Positions 10,351 to 24,030 are shown, counted from the first letter of the stretch. The stretch is DNA of 64,000 nucleotides from Cavia porcellus (GCF_034190915.1 NW_026947502.1:2818785-2882784), one strand, 5' to 3'. Made by a program: numbers and translations. The notes: generated by a model from the sequence alone, not told the origin.

Positions 10351-13097
10351 ATCATCCAGTGCCTATTTGGGTCTCATAATGACCACACCAAAAAGCTGCC
10401 CCTGGACCTACCACGTGCAGGGTTCCAATCTTAACCTTAGTGTGTTAGTCTAATGCAATCTCAGACACTGGACCTAAAGATGCCCAGTGGGCAGCTGAAG
10501 CTTGGCACCTCTGCCTTCATTGTTCCCTCTACGTGACTACTTTAAAACTTTGGGTCAGAGCCCTGCTTGGCCCTGCATGTAGACGCACTGAATACTTAAG
10601 GAGTGTCTCTAATACGAGGAGTGTTAGCCCTGAATTTATCAAGCCTGTCTCCCTCCTTCACTATTGAAGACACCATGGTGAGAGTAACTGAAATAATCAT
10701 TTCCAGGGATGGTTGGGACACCCAATTCCAATGCCCAGTTCCAGGGCCAGCGATGACAAAGCTCCAGCCACTGTCCTAAATGTGCAGTCATCTCGAATAT
10801 CTGGAACCTTGTGGGCCACGCTGTGATGAGACCACTGTCTCCTAGCTGGAGCAGCTACTTGGTGAGCGCTGTGCCCTCCGCTCCCCATGTGTGAGCAAGT
10901 ACCTCACGGCCCCTCAAGCCACAGGATTTGTCTACTAGTGCAGAACCAAGATGGAAGTACCGAGCAGCCGGATCCCAGCCCTCCACAGCTCAGTGAACAC
11001 TCATTCCCATTTTTTCTGATTTTCTGAGGTCTGTATTGCCTTCAGTTCTCCAGACTGAAGTCTTTTTCTCTCTTCTCTTCCTTTCTTTTAGGAAGGGCCA
11101 GGCTTGATCTCTATCAACTCCTGAAGCTAAAGTCACTTGCCAGTTTCTCTTGCTCTCCAATTAAAATGTGTTCCTACAAATTCTTGCTGGTTGCAAGCTT
11201 TAAGGTCTCTGCACTAGCTGGGGGCATTGGGAGTAGCCCAAGAGTGTAGGTAATGCAGCCAACCATCATGAAGACAGCAGTGGCAGGCCTTTTGCCAAGG
11301 AGGAATGCTGGTCCAGAGCCTCTCAGGTGCTGGAATGGACAGCAGGGAGTGAGCAGAAGACCAGTGAGAGAAGCTTAATCTGTATTCCCAGCCACTACTC
11401 CGTGGTCTCATCACTGCCTGAGCTCCACCTCCTGTCGGTTTGGAGCAGCGTTACATTCTCTGGGAGCTAAAACCATGACGGTGCACACAGGAAATCTGGG
11501 TTATGTGCTCCTTATGCAAATCTAATACCAAAGCCATCTCTCCCCATCTTTCACCACATCCACAAAAAAATTGTCTTCCATTGCTTTTGCAAAAAGCAAT
11601 TGCAATTGCAATTGCAAAACCATTGCTTTTTCCAAAAAAGGCTGAGGACCCCTGCTTTGAGGCCCAAGCTCATTCCAGTCCTGTGTCCAGTGGTCAAAAG
11701 AGGAAACGTAAGTGGAGACGATGAGGAGCTCAAGGGTCTGAAAACTGAACCACCAATGAACTCACCATGAGACATGCAGAGTGCTTGCATTTATGCTGTC
11801 TTCGGTGGAACAGGAGGAATAAAACTGCTCTTCAAAATGCAAGAAACTGTTCGCCTCTACTTTGTCTACAAGACAAAATGAGCAGCTTAAATCCTGGGAA
11901 ATGAATCGGTATCTGTGAAAAGTAAAAAAAAAATTACTTCTGTGTAGGAAATGCTTATTCATATGGGAAAAGCAGAGATTTTTTAACAGCAATGGTTGTC
12001 CAAAGGTAGCGTGAAGAGATCTCTCTCTGTTAGTGCTGCACCATCTGGTAAACCTTGGGGACACACAGAGTGACTACGCCAGCTCCAGCCCTGCTGAAAG
12101 CTACACAGGAGCCCCCGCGTGCTGGAGCAGGGAGGGCTCGAGGGCCGTGAGCTGGCTGTGCTTTCCCGTGTGTCAGGCCCCCACACCTGGGACAGCGTGC
12201 AGAGCAAGGGAGACCCGGCATGCAGCTTCCTGCCTTTAGAGCTGTCACTGAGCAGCGTCCAACCTAGACCAGGGAGGGATGTGGAAGGGAGTCACAAGTA
12301 CGGTGACTGGGGCACAGGAATAAGAGTCCCCAAGCAGTGGCCGTCCCACTTCAGAGCGTCGAGGTAAAGACTTGAGTGAGAGCAAACTCACAGCCTGGCT
12401 GCCCTTCTGATTGCAGGTCAGGTCACCTGGCCTCCCACACTCCCTCCCAGGTCACCTTCGCTCTCTCCCTCTCCCGACCTCCATTCCACCTTGTCCCCTG
12501 GACTCTCGGCCCAGCCAGAGTTGAGGAATTCCCAGAGACATGCTCGGAATGGGCCTGCACAAATGGTCACCAGCATGTTTTCTCTAATGCCTTCTCAGCC
12601 TTGCCGCCAGGTCCTGCGGCGTTTTCCCGAAGCACACTCTCTCACCTTGCTTTGAGCAGGGGCCCGGCTCCGGGATCTTGCTTTGTTTGGTTGAAGAAAG
12701 TATTCAGATAGTGATAAAAAGAGTAAAAATACCCAAATGGAATAAAAACAAAATAAATGACCACATAACACTAGTTGTGATTATTTTAACGTGTTTATGA
12801 ACAGAAGAAATAAAAGGAATTAGCAGACTACCTCAGATTAACTGCAAGCTATTGCATAGTATCTCAGTGCAGGTTTTGATCACATTAGGAAATACTGGCA
12901 GAAGAAAGTCCAGGCCAAGCCACTGTGCACTGCGGTGAGGTACAATGGACAGCCATGGCCTTCTTCGCGGAACAGAGATTTCTTCTTCCTTCGGGGACAC
13001 TGACCCAGGATTGGCAGGAAGAGCACCACCCCCAATGATGCAAGACCTGAGGTCCATTTCCAGCTCTGTTGGGCCAGCCTCAGTGCTTCTCCCTTGC
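10351..13097. other. Intergenic sequence and 3' flank of Irgd
   Basis: No gene is recognised between the HAL1-like insertion and the Irgd stop codon. The right part must contain the Irgd 3' UTR, but no clear minus-strand AATAAA was identified. A short AATTGC-rich palindromic patch lies at about 11580-11625. Confidence 0.45.
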
Positions 13098-14357
13098 TCA
13101 AATGTGAGCATTTATAATCTTATGCAAGAGGAGCTTAGCATCGTCAGCCACTGTATCAAGGAATTTTGAGCGTAGAAAGCAGGCTTTCAGAAACTGGGCG
13201 ACAACAGATGTGACACCTCCGTTCACTGAGCAGAAGCTTTCAGCACAGCGCATGGCCTTCGCCGCTGTGCTGTCATCCTTCACCAGGGCCCAGAAATCCA
13301 AGCACCTGGTGTAGCCCTTGATATCCTGCACTGATGTGCCAAGCTTCATGGCAGTCTCTGCAATGGACTTATCATCCAAGCCAAAATATTTTCGGTAAAG
13401 CTTCAAGCACGCTTCCTGTTCAGACAAATCAAAGCCTTTGAGGATGGGCATAAAGGGAATGAAAGCCAGAGCTGAGGACTTCACAGCGTCCAGCCAGATC
13501 TTCTCCTTGAGGAAACCTCTCTTCAGCTCAATGCAAGCATCTGACAGCGTGGGCAGCATGACTGCGAAGGCCTGGCGCTTGTGAGCAGGAAGCTCCCCCA
13601 GCAGCGTCCTCTGCAGATCTGGGAAGTCAAAGTCATGCAGCTCAAAGTTGGAGACCAAGAAGATGCGCGGGTCAGGCACTCCTATGTCATAGAGGTTAGC
13701 CAGGCAGTTGTCTCGGATCAGCTGGAGAACTCTCTCCCTCTGGAAGGACTGGGGCTTGCCTCTCCGCTCATTATATAAATCACTGTCCACCTTGCTTCTA
13801 ACAAAGTAGAAGTTCTTCCCAGCTTCCTGGATTTTCCCGGCCAGGAGAGCATCGTTGCAGGTGAAGCGGGAGGAGGAAATGATGATGAAGCAGTCGAATG
13901 TGGCAAAGCCCACTGCTTCGAGGTAGGTGTCCGGGGTGAAGGTGGGCGTCCCGGTCCCAGGCAGGTCCCAGAAGGTCACGTTGGGGTATTTTGGATGTTT
14001 ATAGGGGGTTTTCTTCTTGGTGATCTCCACAACCCCAACCTCAGCCGCCCCTTCCTCCTCGTGACCAAGGCCTCTGAGGGCATTGATGAAACTGGACTTG
14101 CCTGTCCCCGACCCGCCGATCACAGCCACTTCCAGGGCAGCATTTTTGGCCTCACTGAGTATTTCTTCAATTATATCCACCGCAGCCCGTAGGTTCCCTT
14201 CTTTGAGGACTGCTTCAATTTTACTGAGAGTTTCTGGTGGAATGACACCTCCAGCATTACTGATGAAGGCAGCACTTTGAGACATAAAGTCAGCAGCTAA
14301 TTGCTGGAAATTCTTTTGAGTCAAGTTCTTCAGGAAGTCTGAGATCAATGCATCCAT
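13098..14357 (-). CDS. Irgd: Interferon-inducible GTPase of the GKS class, Irgd (IRG-47)-like
   Basis: This 419-aa IRG GTPase resembles mouse Irgd/IRG-47 throughout, starting from the N-terminal pattern MDALISDFLK. G1 is GGSGTGKS (residues 81-88), G3 is DLPG (131-134) and the G4 position reads SKVD (188-191), where [N/T]KxD is usual. A C-terminal helical domain follows. GKS IRGs are cytosolic effectors that oligomerise on pathogen-containing vacuoles after IFN-gamma induction. The ATG at 14357 is chosen because a splice acceptor (ctcctttttacag, AG at 14379-14378) lies 20 bases upstream, so the open frame running further to 14603 is intron. The whole coding sequence is in one exon, as usual for IRGs, and is undamaged. 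The upstream exon and promoter were not located with confidence; a minus-strand donor-like GTGAGTGAG near 22650 is one weak candidate. Confidence 0.93.
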   Translation of the reverse strand: MDALISDFLKNLTQKNFQQLAADFMSQSAAFISNAGGVIPPETLSKIEAVLKEGNLRAAVDIIEEILSEAKNAALEVAVIGGSGTGKSSFINALRGLGHEEEGAAEVGVVEITKKKTPYKHPKYPNVTFWDLPGTGTPTFTPDTYLEAVGFATFDCFIIISSSRFTCNDALLAGKIQEAGKNFYFVRSKVDSDLYNERRGKPQSFQRERVLQLIRDNCLANLYDIGVPDPRIFLVSNFELHDFDFPDLQRTLLGELPAHKRQAFAVMLPTLSDACIELKRGFLKEKIWLDAVKSSALAFIPFMPILKGFDLSEQEACLKLYRKYFGLDDKSIAETAMKLGTSVQDIKGYTRCLDFWALVKDDSTAAKAMRCAESFCSVNGGVTSVVAQFLKACFLRSKFLDTVADDAKLLLHKIINAHI

Positions 14358-15603
14358 GGCAGCTGACTCGGGAAGGTCTGTAAAAAGGAGAGAAAACAGA
14401 GTCACAGGGAAGCAGCATCCAAACAGAAGGACAGTCCTCAATACCTCAAGGGACTTCTGACACGATTTAAGGCAGGACAGACAGGACAGGAAAAGGACAT
14501 GGAGGACGAAGCACAGGTGGAGTGGGAGCCAGAGAGGTGGAGAGAGGGCTGGAGCCAGGATGCAGGGAGGCGGAGATGCGGGCAGACACAGGAAGTGCCT
14601 CATCCCACAGCCTCAGGGAGCCGGTCCTCCCCACATTCAGTTTCTGCACCCTAGAAACTAGCCTTTCAATTTTTGAACTCCAGGATGAGAAGAGATTAGA
14701 TTTCTGTTTTCCAGAAAACTCGACACAGGCACCCTGGGCAGGCAGGACCAGCAGAGGGGAGGCCCTGGTGCGGGGCACAGTGGACAGGCTGGACCAGTGG
14801 CGTGGGGAAGTCTGAAGCGGCGGGGAGAATCTGAGCCAGGAGCTGGTAGATGAGGTGCTCAGCGATTTTGCTGCAGCACACAGACACCCAGCACAGGAGC
14901 AGGCGGGTGGGGCCACCATTCTGCATCAAAGGTCTGAGGAGAACTCCAGCAGCGGGGACCAGTGCCTGCCTCCACATCCGGAGGCCAAGCTCAGCCCCAC
15001 ACCCAGCATAAATCCCCTGCACAGGTGGCAGGTCACACAGCACACTTGTGGGGTTTGAACTGGATACTGCCACACCAATGTGGATGCCAGAGGAATTCCA
15101 CTGCTTTTCTTTCTCTTTACGTGATTGATTTTCCTTCTTCGGTCCGGTCTTTCCTTCTTCTTCCTTCAGTATTTAGTCTTTTATGTCCCTTTTGTTTCCT
15201 TCTACTCATCTTCTTTCTCGTTTTCCGAACAATTTCTCTAGGTTTTACGATATTTTCATGTTAGGAAACACTGTCTCCTTCTGCTCCACTTCAAAACTCC
15301 GCTGCTTTGTCTTTCATTCTTCACCCCTGTGTTCTCCTGTTTCCAAACATTTTGGAGATAATCCTTTTCCATTTAGCCTTGCTTCTACTATATTTCACTT
15401 AATTCATCTCTCTATCTGGTCCCCTAAGCCCCTTAACCCACAGTGGGGTAAAGCCACTTTGCTGAGAGGAAAATCATTGCATCCAAGTTTCTGGTATATG
15501 CTGAGTTTTGTTACACAACTGTAGAATCTGCTCTCATAGGTAAAGGCATCAGCTTAATATTTATCCAAGCTTATCAGTAGTCAGCCTGCGTTTGATGCTA
15601 TTA
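14358..15603. other. Irgd 5' flank/intron with L1 5'-UTR-like sequence
   Basis: It begins with the Irgd acceptor tract. From about 14940 to 15030 the sequence resembles 3140-3230 (ccacatcc(a/g)gaggc…agctc…ccacacccagca), so it is probably an L1 5'-UTR fragment. The T-rich stretch 15105-15380 has no recognised content. Confidence 0.45.
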
Positions 15604-15620
15604 TTATTGCTAATTGTATT

Positions 15621-15775
15621 TGTTTTTTGGTCTTTTTTGAGATGGGGTATCGCTATGCAGTTCAGGCTGGCCTTGAGCTCACTTTATAGCCCAGGTTCGT
15701 CTGGAACTCACAATGATCTTCCTTACGTCAGCCTCCCGAGTGCTGGGATTACAGGCGTGAGCCACCACACCCAGC
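15621..15775 (-). mobile_element. B1-like SINE, antisense
   Basis: This is a 7SL-derived monomer read on the minus strand, with the A-box/B-box-type start GGTGTGGTGGCTCACGCC and the internal 29-bp quasi-duplication typical of B1. It is flanked by the 14-bp duplication TTGCTAATTGTATT (15607-15620 and 15776-15789). Confidence 0.9.
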
Positions 15776-15829
15776 TTGCTAATTGTATTACTTTAAAGAG
15801 GATGTAAACCTGTTATAATCAGTTTTTCT

Positions 15830-18800
15830 TCTTTGTATGAAAATTCTGTCATTGTCTGGGGTCATAACCATTACTTTATTCCAGTAGCAAAGGACTGGAT
15901 GCTGAGCCAAATACGCAGCGTCTTCTCATCCATAATATATTTGGAAAGTAAGCTCTTGAGATAGACACAAAGACCAAGAACCACCTACATCCAGAAGACA
16001 TCGCTGAGGAACAGACATTTCCTAGGGAAGACTCAGCACTACAGATAAAGCTACCAACTGTAGGAATCTACAAGCACAAACACAGAACACTAAACTGGAA
16101 AACAGAAAATGACAAGAGACAGAAGAAAAATGTAGCCCCAGACTTCTAGCCCACCCAAGACAAGTCTAGAGCACGGTGAGTTAGAGGAAATTGAAATACT
16201 CCATCTGGAACTTCCTGAAAATGATACCAGCAGAAGTGAACAAACAAATGGATGAGACTATAGCGAAAATAATCTCTCAGGTAAAAATAGAAATGATCAA
16301 AATGACAGAAATTAGAGCAGACACAGATTTTAAAAATACAGGAGCGTAGGAAAGTGATGGACGCCATAAACACCCACTATAGGAAAGAAATGGAACCTGT
16401 GACCCAGATTCAAACAGAAATCCAGGAGATTAAAACTCTGTGAAAGTATATGCAAGAGACTGAACAGAGGTGAAGACAGAATATCAGATTGAGAAGACAG
16501 GACTGTGGCTAATGATCACAAAAGGAAAGTTATCTTAAAAATAGCCAGAGACTATGCAAAGTCAGCTGTAAGATGAAGCAAATCAGAGCAACATAAGATT
16601 GATTGGAGTCAACAAGAAAGCTGGAGACAGCACAAATGCCATAAAAAACCTCTTCACAGACGTAATGCTAGAAAACTCCCAAACATAAAGAATTTGACAT
16701 ACAAATAAATGCAGCATGTAGAACTCCAAGTAGCCATGACCAAAATAAATTTATGCTGATGGATATAATAATCAAGATTACTAAAACTCAGCACTAGAAC
16801 AGAAATTAAAAGCAACTAGAGAAAAGAAACAAGTCACCTGTAAAGGAAAGCCTGCCAGAATCCCAGGAGACTTCTCAACACAAGTCCTCAAATCTACAAG
16901 AATTTGGAGTGAGGTATGTCAAGCCCTAAAAGAAAACAACCTCTGACTCACATTAATGTACACTGCAAAATTATCTTTCAAACTTGACGAAAAACTAAGA
17001 TACTTCTATGACAAATAACAACCGTAGAAATTCATGACAATCAAACCAGGCCTCTAAAATGCTCTGAAGGATATTTTAGAAAGAGAAAACAAAAATCACA
17101 AGCACAAGAACAGCAATATAAAGAAGCCACCGGGGAAGGCAAACAATTAAACAGAGGGGAAAGATAGGAAAACAACAGCAAAATAAGATGAAAAAGATAA
17201 GCCGATACAGATCGCTTATCACCATCAATGTAAATGGTCTCAATTCAACAATCTAGAGAAACAGACCGGCAACACGGGTCAAGCAGCAAAATTCAACAAT
17301 GTCCTGCATGCAAGAAATACATTTAATTCAGAGAGAAATCCAGAGACTCAAAGTCAAAGGATGGAAAACAATACTTCATGCCACAGATGCCTGGAAAAAA
17401 GCAGGGGTAGCAATTCTAGATGCAGACAATGTGAACTTCAGAGTAAGACTGATGGATCAGAAGAGACAGAGTCACTACATACTTGTTAAGGGAAAAGATC
17501 AAGAAGAGACAACACCCATAAATACATACACACCAAATGCTGGTGTACCCAAAACCCAGCTACATAAAACTAATAATAGTGGACATGAGAAATCAAATGA
17601 GCACTAACACAGTTCTAATGGGGGACCATAACACCCCACTATCACAATCTGATAGATCAACTAGACAAAAATCAACAAAGAAATATCAGAACTAATGTAG
17701 ACCTGTGAAAATATGAACTTAGTAGATGTCTATAGAGTGTTCAATGCCACAACATGAGAATACACACTCATCTCAGCTGCCCATGGGACATTCGCCAAAA
17801 TAGACCACATACTATCCTGTATAACACACTTTAATAAAGGCAGAGGAATGGAAATGTCCCATGTATATTATCTGACCAAGGTACAATCAAAATAGAAATC
17901 AACAGCAAAATAAATCATAAGAACTACACAAACACTTAGAAATTAAACAATATTCACCAGAAAAACTAAACTTTCACAGAGGAAATTAAAGAAAAAATTA
18001 AACTACCTACAATTAAATAATAAGACTGATACAACATACTAGAACCAATGGGATGCAATGAAAGCAGTCCTATGAGGGAAATTCATGGTGGTGAATTCTC
18101 ACATCAGGAAAAGACAGAGCTCAAGTAAACAACTTAATTAACAAACTTTGTTATGAGAGAGCAACTTATAAAGAAAAGAGCAAAAATTAATACAATTGAG
18201 GCTCAGAAAACAATACAAAGGACCAATGAATTGAAGAGCTGGTTCTTCAAAACATTAAATAAAATTGATAAAACTTTAGCCAACCTTCCCAAAGTAAAGA
18301 CTCAAATTCATGCAATTAGGAACAAAAAGAGTGCAATCACAAGAGATTCTGTGGCAGTCCAGAAGATCATGAGTATCTACTTTGTGAACCTGTATTCTAA
18401 TAAGATGGAAAACAAAGAAGAAATGAACAGACTGCTAGACACATGAATTGCCCAACTGAGCTGAGAAGATATCAAAATTATAAATGACCAGATATCAGTC
18501 AATGAAATTTAAATGTAACTAAAAACCTACCCGACAGAGAAAAGCCTAGGTCCACACGGATTCACTGTTGAAATTTAAAAGGAATTTAGACAAGATATAA
18601 TGCTATTCCTGCTGAAACTTTAATGAAACTAAAAGGGAAGCAACACTTGCAAAGTCATTCGTGAGGGCAAGTATTATCCTGGTATCAAAACTAGAGAAGG
18701 ACCCAATCGATAAGAGAAAACTGCCAGCCAATCTCCCTCCTGAACACTGACCAAAACATCCTCAATAGGACACTGACAAATGGGACACAGCAAGTCTTCA

Positions 18801-21180
18801 AGAAATTATTCATCGTGACAAAGGAAGATTCATCCAGGGATGCAGGGATGGTTCAATATATGCAAATCAGTAAGTGTAAGACGTCATGTTAACAGAGCCA
18901 AAGACAAAAATCACTCACAATAGACACAGAAAAAGTTGTGACAAAGTTTGACACTTATTCATGATTAAAAAAAAAACCTCCACAGAAAATTGAAATTGAG
19001 GGGTCATGAGTTCGATTCCCAGTACCAAGAGAAAATTGAAATTGATGGCCTTTACTTCCATCTGATAAAATCCATCTATGACAAATCAACAGCTAACATC
19101 ATACTAAGTGGTTAACAATGAAAAGCTTTCATCTAAAATCAGGAATGAGGAAACAATGTCTACTATTACCATGCATATTCAATATAGTTCTGGAAACACT
19201 AGCTAGATCAATTAGACAAGAAAAAGAAATACAGATAAGAAAGGAAGAAGTTAAATATCACTTTTTGCAGGTGATACTCTATGTACAAGATCCCAAAAAC
19301 TCCATCAAAAGACTTGTAGGCTTAATAACCATATTCTGGAGCATAGCTGGACACAAAGTCAACACTCCAAACAGCATTCCTGTACAAAGCCTCCAACTCA
19401 CAGAGAGAGAAATTAGGGAACTCACATCTTTCACAATACCATCCAAAAATGAAATAGGAATCCATCTAACAAAAGAAATCAAAGGCCTGTGCATTGACAG
19501 TTTCAGTACCCTGAAAGAACAGACTGAAGAAGGTATCAGTAAATGCAAAGACACCCTTGACCACGGATAGGAAGAACCAGCCCAGTGAAAGTGGCTATAC
19601 TCTCAAAAGTGCCACACGGATTTCATGCAATTCCAACCCAAATACCATCAGCGTACCTCACAGAACTAGAAAACATTCCTAAAATTCATGTGGAACCAGA
19701 AGAGGCCTAGAATGGCAAAAGCAATTCTTGGCAGTAAAAGCAAGGCAGGGGGCATCATAGTCCCTGACTTCAAATTATACTACAAACAACTGTGATAACA
19801 GGAAAACAGCAGGTACAAACACACACGTGAGGATCAGTGGAACAGGCGAGAAGAGGCAGAAACAACTTCAAACACACTGAGCCACCTCATCTTTGATCAG
19901 GAGACAAACATTCACTGGGAGAAAGATGGCCTCTTTGATAAACGGTGCTGGAAAACCGACTTTCCAAATGCCAAAGGCTACAGCTGGATCCATGTCTACC
20001 ACCATGCAGTAAACTAAAGTTGACACAGAAGCACTGAACCTGCTGGAGGCCAGAATAGGCAGGACCCTGGAGCGGACAGCTGTGTAAAAGGGTCTCAGGA
20101 ACAAAGCCCTGACCGCAAAGGAACTACTACACAGAGCCAGCAGCTGGGGTCTCATCCTGTGAGAAAGTTCCCACACAGCCAAAGACATCACCAACAGAGT
20201 GAAGACAGCCCACACAGTGGGAAAAAACGTGACCCAGCTGTCTCCTAGACAGAGGACTTACATCTAGAACATATAAACAATTTTAAACAATCAGATCCCC
20301 AAATTTAAAGACCCAGTTCAAAAATTGGCATCTGAGATGAACACACTCTTCTCAGATGAGGAAATACAAATGGGAACTAAGTACATGAAGAAATGTTCAC
20401 TATCACTGATTATTTGAGACACACGAATGGAAACAATGTGGAGGTTCCTTCTCACTCCAGGAAGAATGGTTATTATCAACAAATCAACCAATAATCATGG
20501 AGAGGCTGTGGCAGGGAAAAGGGATTTTTTTCCCTGTTGGTGGGAGTGTAGACTGCTGCAACACTGTGGAAATCACTGTGATGATTCTCAAAAAACCAGG
20601 ACTAGTGGGACCATTAGACCCAAATATACCCCTTCTGGTATTACCCCAGAAGAATTAAAACATCCGTCCACAGCAATATAAGAGCACCCATGTTTATAGC
20701 AGCACCGTTTGTAATACCTAAGCCTTGGAAACAGCCCAAATGCCCATCCCCTGAGGAATGGATAAAAAAGAGGTGTGTTTTCAAACAGTGGAGTACTACT
20801 CAGCCATAAAAATGACAAACAGGAGCCATTTCTAGATTAACGGGTGCAACTTGAGACCTTCCTTCCAAGCGAAATACACTGGACTCACATATGTGACTGT
20901 CACCGTGTCTCCCTGGTGAGAGGATCTGAAATAGGAAGGAAGGACCAAATGCTCAAAAGGACCAAGGAACTAGGGACGGGGAAGGGAGAAAGATGGAAGG
21001 GAAAGAAAAGTGATTTCCCAAAAAAGGATAAAATGAAAACAGCTTTGTAAACAGGGAGGGGAAGAGGAGGGGCTGGGGAAAGACAGGGACCAAAACATGT
21101 CACCCACAGGTACAAACTCCCTACGGTGAGGATCACTATGTGTATCTACAAGGTACCAATACACTTAACTTTAAAATGAC
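15830..21180 (+). mobile_element. Decayed full-length L1 LINE, plus strand
   Basis: ORF1-like sequence spans about 16140-17130. ORF2-like sequence runs about 17200-20870 and includes an endonuclease-region fragment (ORF 17299-17607), a segment reading NELKSWFFKTLNKIDKTLANL (18153-18446) and a reverse-transcriptase region (19118-19570). The position of the catalytic FADD motif is destroyed. A purine-rich 3' UTR (about 20900-21090) follows. Stops, frameshifts and indels are throughout, and a short ID-like tail (gagttcgattcccagtacc) interrupts it near 19005. It is inactive. Confidence 0.85.
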
Positions 21181-24030
21181 ACAGGATAGCTGCTCATATC
21201 TACAGTTCACAGGGTGGTTTTCCACACGTGTGTGTGGTGTCAGTGACAAAGTCAAAGCCATGAACATCTATCCACCCACCCACTCAAACACGGACCACTG
21301 CCTGGCTGGGACACACCGAGAATCCTCTCTCCTGGCTGTGTGCGAGGGACCCTGCGTCCCGACAGTCCCGCTCTGTGCTACTGCAAGCCACCCTGCTCCC
21401 TGTCATCTGTGTCCTCCTCAGGAGCACCCTGCCCTCCCTGCTCCACCTGGATCTTGAGGCTCCCCCGAACCCCGGTGCTGGTGGCTTGGTCCCTGCCCAT
21501 GGTGCTCCTGGGTGGTAATGGGCCTGCAGGAGGTGGGGCTGGGATGGAAGTCAGGCTGCTGGGTGTCCTGGGAGGGACACGGGGCTCTGCCCCTCCTTCC
21601 ACCTTTGCTCCCCAGATAAGGAGAGGGGCGCAGGCCTCTGTACAAGGAGCTCCAGGCAGTGAGAGGCCCCGCCGCCGGCCCAGAGCGCGGGAGGGTGGGC
21701 GAGGGCTGGGCCTGGACACAGGAGCCAGCATGCAGCTGTGCTCCCTCTACCTGGGCCGTCCCAGGGACTGTGCACTGCTGCTGGCTGACACGCTGCCCCC
21801 CACTCTCCTTCTGGGGCACCAGCATCGTATTCTCTGTTTCTACCTGATGAACTGTTTAGATCCCACAGAAGAGTGAGAACAGGCACATCTGTCTTCCCGG
21901 CCTATTTCTGGCTGTCCTCCTGCTCACCGTGGAGCCACACAGGATGGAATTCTGTCCTTCTCTACGGCTCAGTATCTCCCACTGTGCATGGAGACCAGGT
22001 TTTCCTTTGCCATTTGTTCACCAACAGAGGCGTACATCTGACTCTGCTTGTGTTTTTTTAAGCTTCACAGGTGCAGGGGAAGTTGGGAGTAACACGGATG
22101 CACATGAGAAACCACAGCCTCAGCTTCGAATCACACAGCTGCTTGAAAACTGCTTCCTGCTCACAGCCCACGGCTTGCTTTTCCACCTCCTAAAAAGGGC
22201 CTGGGCCCCGGAACCCTCTGAGGGTCCCTAAAATAGGACGGAGTTTTCAGGGGCAGTTAATAAAGCCATATAGCAGCTGCTGAGGGTAGTCAGGCTCAGT
22301 CAGACTCGGAGCACATGCGCGTCACCCTCGAGAAACACTGTCTGCATTATCGATGACGAAAAACAGATTTCTAAGACATTCTACGCCCGACAAGCTAGCA
22401 TTATAAAACACTGATATTTGGATAGTGCACGGCGTCATCTGCAGTGGGAGACACCCAGCAAATAGTCTGCTCAGTCCAAAGGTTCTCACAATTTCACAAC
22501 AACAAAAACAAAAGGAGTCTTCAGAGACCAGTGTCTCTGCTGTGGGAGGAGGGTGAGCTGACCTTGCCTCCCATCCCCACAGAGTGCCCGGCCCAGCCCA
22601 CTATGCACATAGTGAGAGCCCCGGCCCCTCAGACTTAGCAGCATCCTCACTCACCAGCCTCAGGCAGATGGCTAGTGAGGGAACACACCCGCTGTGTCCA
22701 CTGCAGGAGGAGAAATGCTGAACCCCAAGTGCTCACCGCTCTCCAGAGCCTAGCAACGTGGCCTGCGAGCCCTGAGTTCTCCAGGAAACCAACACGGTGT
22801 CAGCCTGGTCAGCTCAGAGGGCAGGAGGTGAGGAAGTGTGAGTCCCCAGGACCTGTGCACCCTGTCACCAGCCCCAGGGAGCACTAAAGAGGAAGGACCT
22901 CCCACAGCCTGGCCCGGGCCACACCCTCATAGGGGTGGGCTGACCAGTAAGGCAGACAGTGAAGAAAACCAAAAGGAAACCAGAGAGGCTTTTAGTTTTT
23001 GAGGAATCTCTGCTAATTTCCAGAGTAACAGTGACTCAGAGGGCAAGAGGAGGTTAGATGCTGCTGGGGCAGTGCTGGGGCTCCGGGGCCCCGAGACTCG
23101 CACTGCCAAACCTCCAGGCAGACCGAGAGCCTCAGGAGGGAGGCAGTTCTGACCTGGACGTCCAGGAGCAGGGCCCGGGACAGAGCAGTACCCTGTGAGT
23201 CTCCTCTGGCTCTCACCATCTAGTCTGTGTGTGTCTCTCTTCCTCTGCAGTGGCCGTGGGTCACTTTGAGCTCTTCTCTCTGCCCTGGTCCTCTTTGCCC
23301 AGCTCTGAAGAGGTACTCACCCTATGTGGGGGTGGCATCAAAAGGGACCAGAGAGCCGCCCTGGCCCCTCGGTAGTGGCGAGACGCCTTCTCTGGCCAGT
23401 GGCCTGTATCTCCCTGAGCCAGGAGGCTCTCCTCCTCCGGGGACAGCGCTATCTCTAGGCAGTCAACGCTGTGTCCCACACTCAGGGTGACCAGCCCTGC
23501 ATCCCCCGCCAGAGTCCAGAGTCTTATGAAATTGTAACCACCCCTTCCCTTATGGAGACAACGGGAGCAGGGACAGAAGTCATCTTCTTCCCTCTCTTCA
23601 ACCTGCAAGAGACAGCCATGAGAGCCTGGGGCAGGGGAGGCCTTGTGTGGACCAGGACAATCTGGGCCCCTGATGTGGTTCTGCCTGGCAAGGGCAGAGC
23701 CTTCTCTAGGGTTCGAAAAATCACTTCGTTGGAAATAGGGAAAGGTGGCTTTGTTGGGACAAAGAGAAGGAGATAGCAGGAAGCACCAAGTGTGCTCTCA
23801 GCCTCCCTGGCACATGGCTGTCGCCACCGGAGAGCTGCCAGAGCGAGGGCTGTCCTGGGCTCTGAGACCCGGATGTGGCCATCAGCCCTCCCTTAACCCA
23901 CGCAAGGGTGCATTCTAGGACGAGTGTGCTGTGGCCTCTGTGCTGTCTGGGGCCCGCCCATGACCCATGAGATTCACAGCAGGACGGCCTTGGGTGCGCG
24001 CACGCTCCAGTGTACTGACAGGGCAGGAGC
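21181..24030. other. No recognisable gene
   Basis: GC-rich non-coding sequence with many overlapping short frames on both strands and no domain. A donor-like minus-strand site (GGCTGGTGAGTGAG) lies near 22650. Nothing else is supported. Confidence 0.45.

Noticed and set aside
12833..13111. 92-aa frame overlapping the Irgd 3' end
   Set aside because: Minus-strand frame in the Irgd 3' flank with no homology; it mostly lies after the Irgd stop.
14358..14603. Upstream 82 codons of the Irgd open frame
   Set aside because: They lie beyond a strong splice acceptor (AG at 14379-14378), show no IRG homology and read as intron.
14690..14715. IRF/GAS-like site upstream of Irgd (tttctgttttccagaaaac)
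   Set aside because: Spacing fits neither the ISRE nor the GAS consensus, and no convincing donor follows on the minus strand.
21340..21886. Four overlapping frames of 110-178 aa
   Set aside because: Pro/Gly/Arg-rich low-information translations in GC-rich DNA on both strands; no motif.
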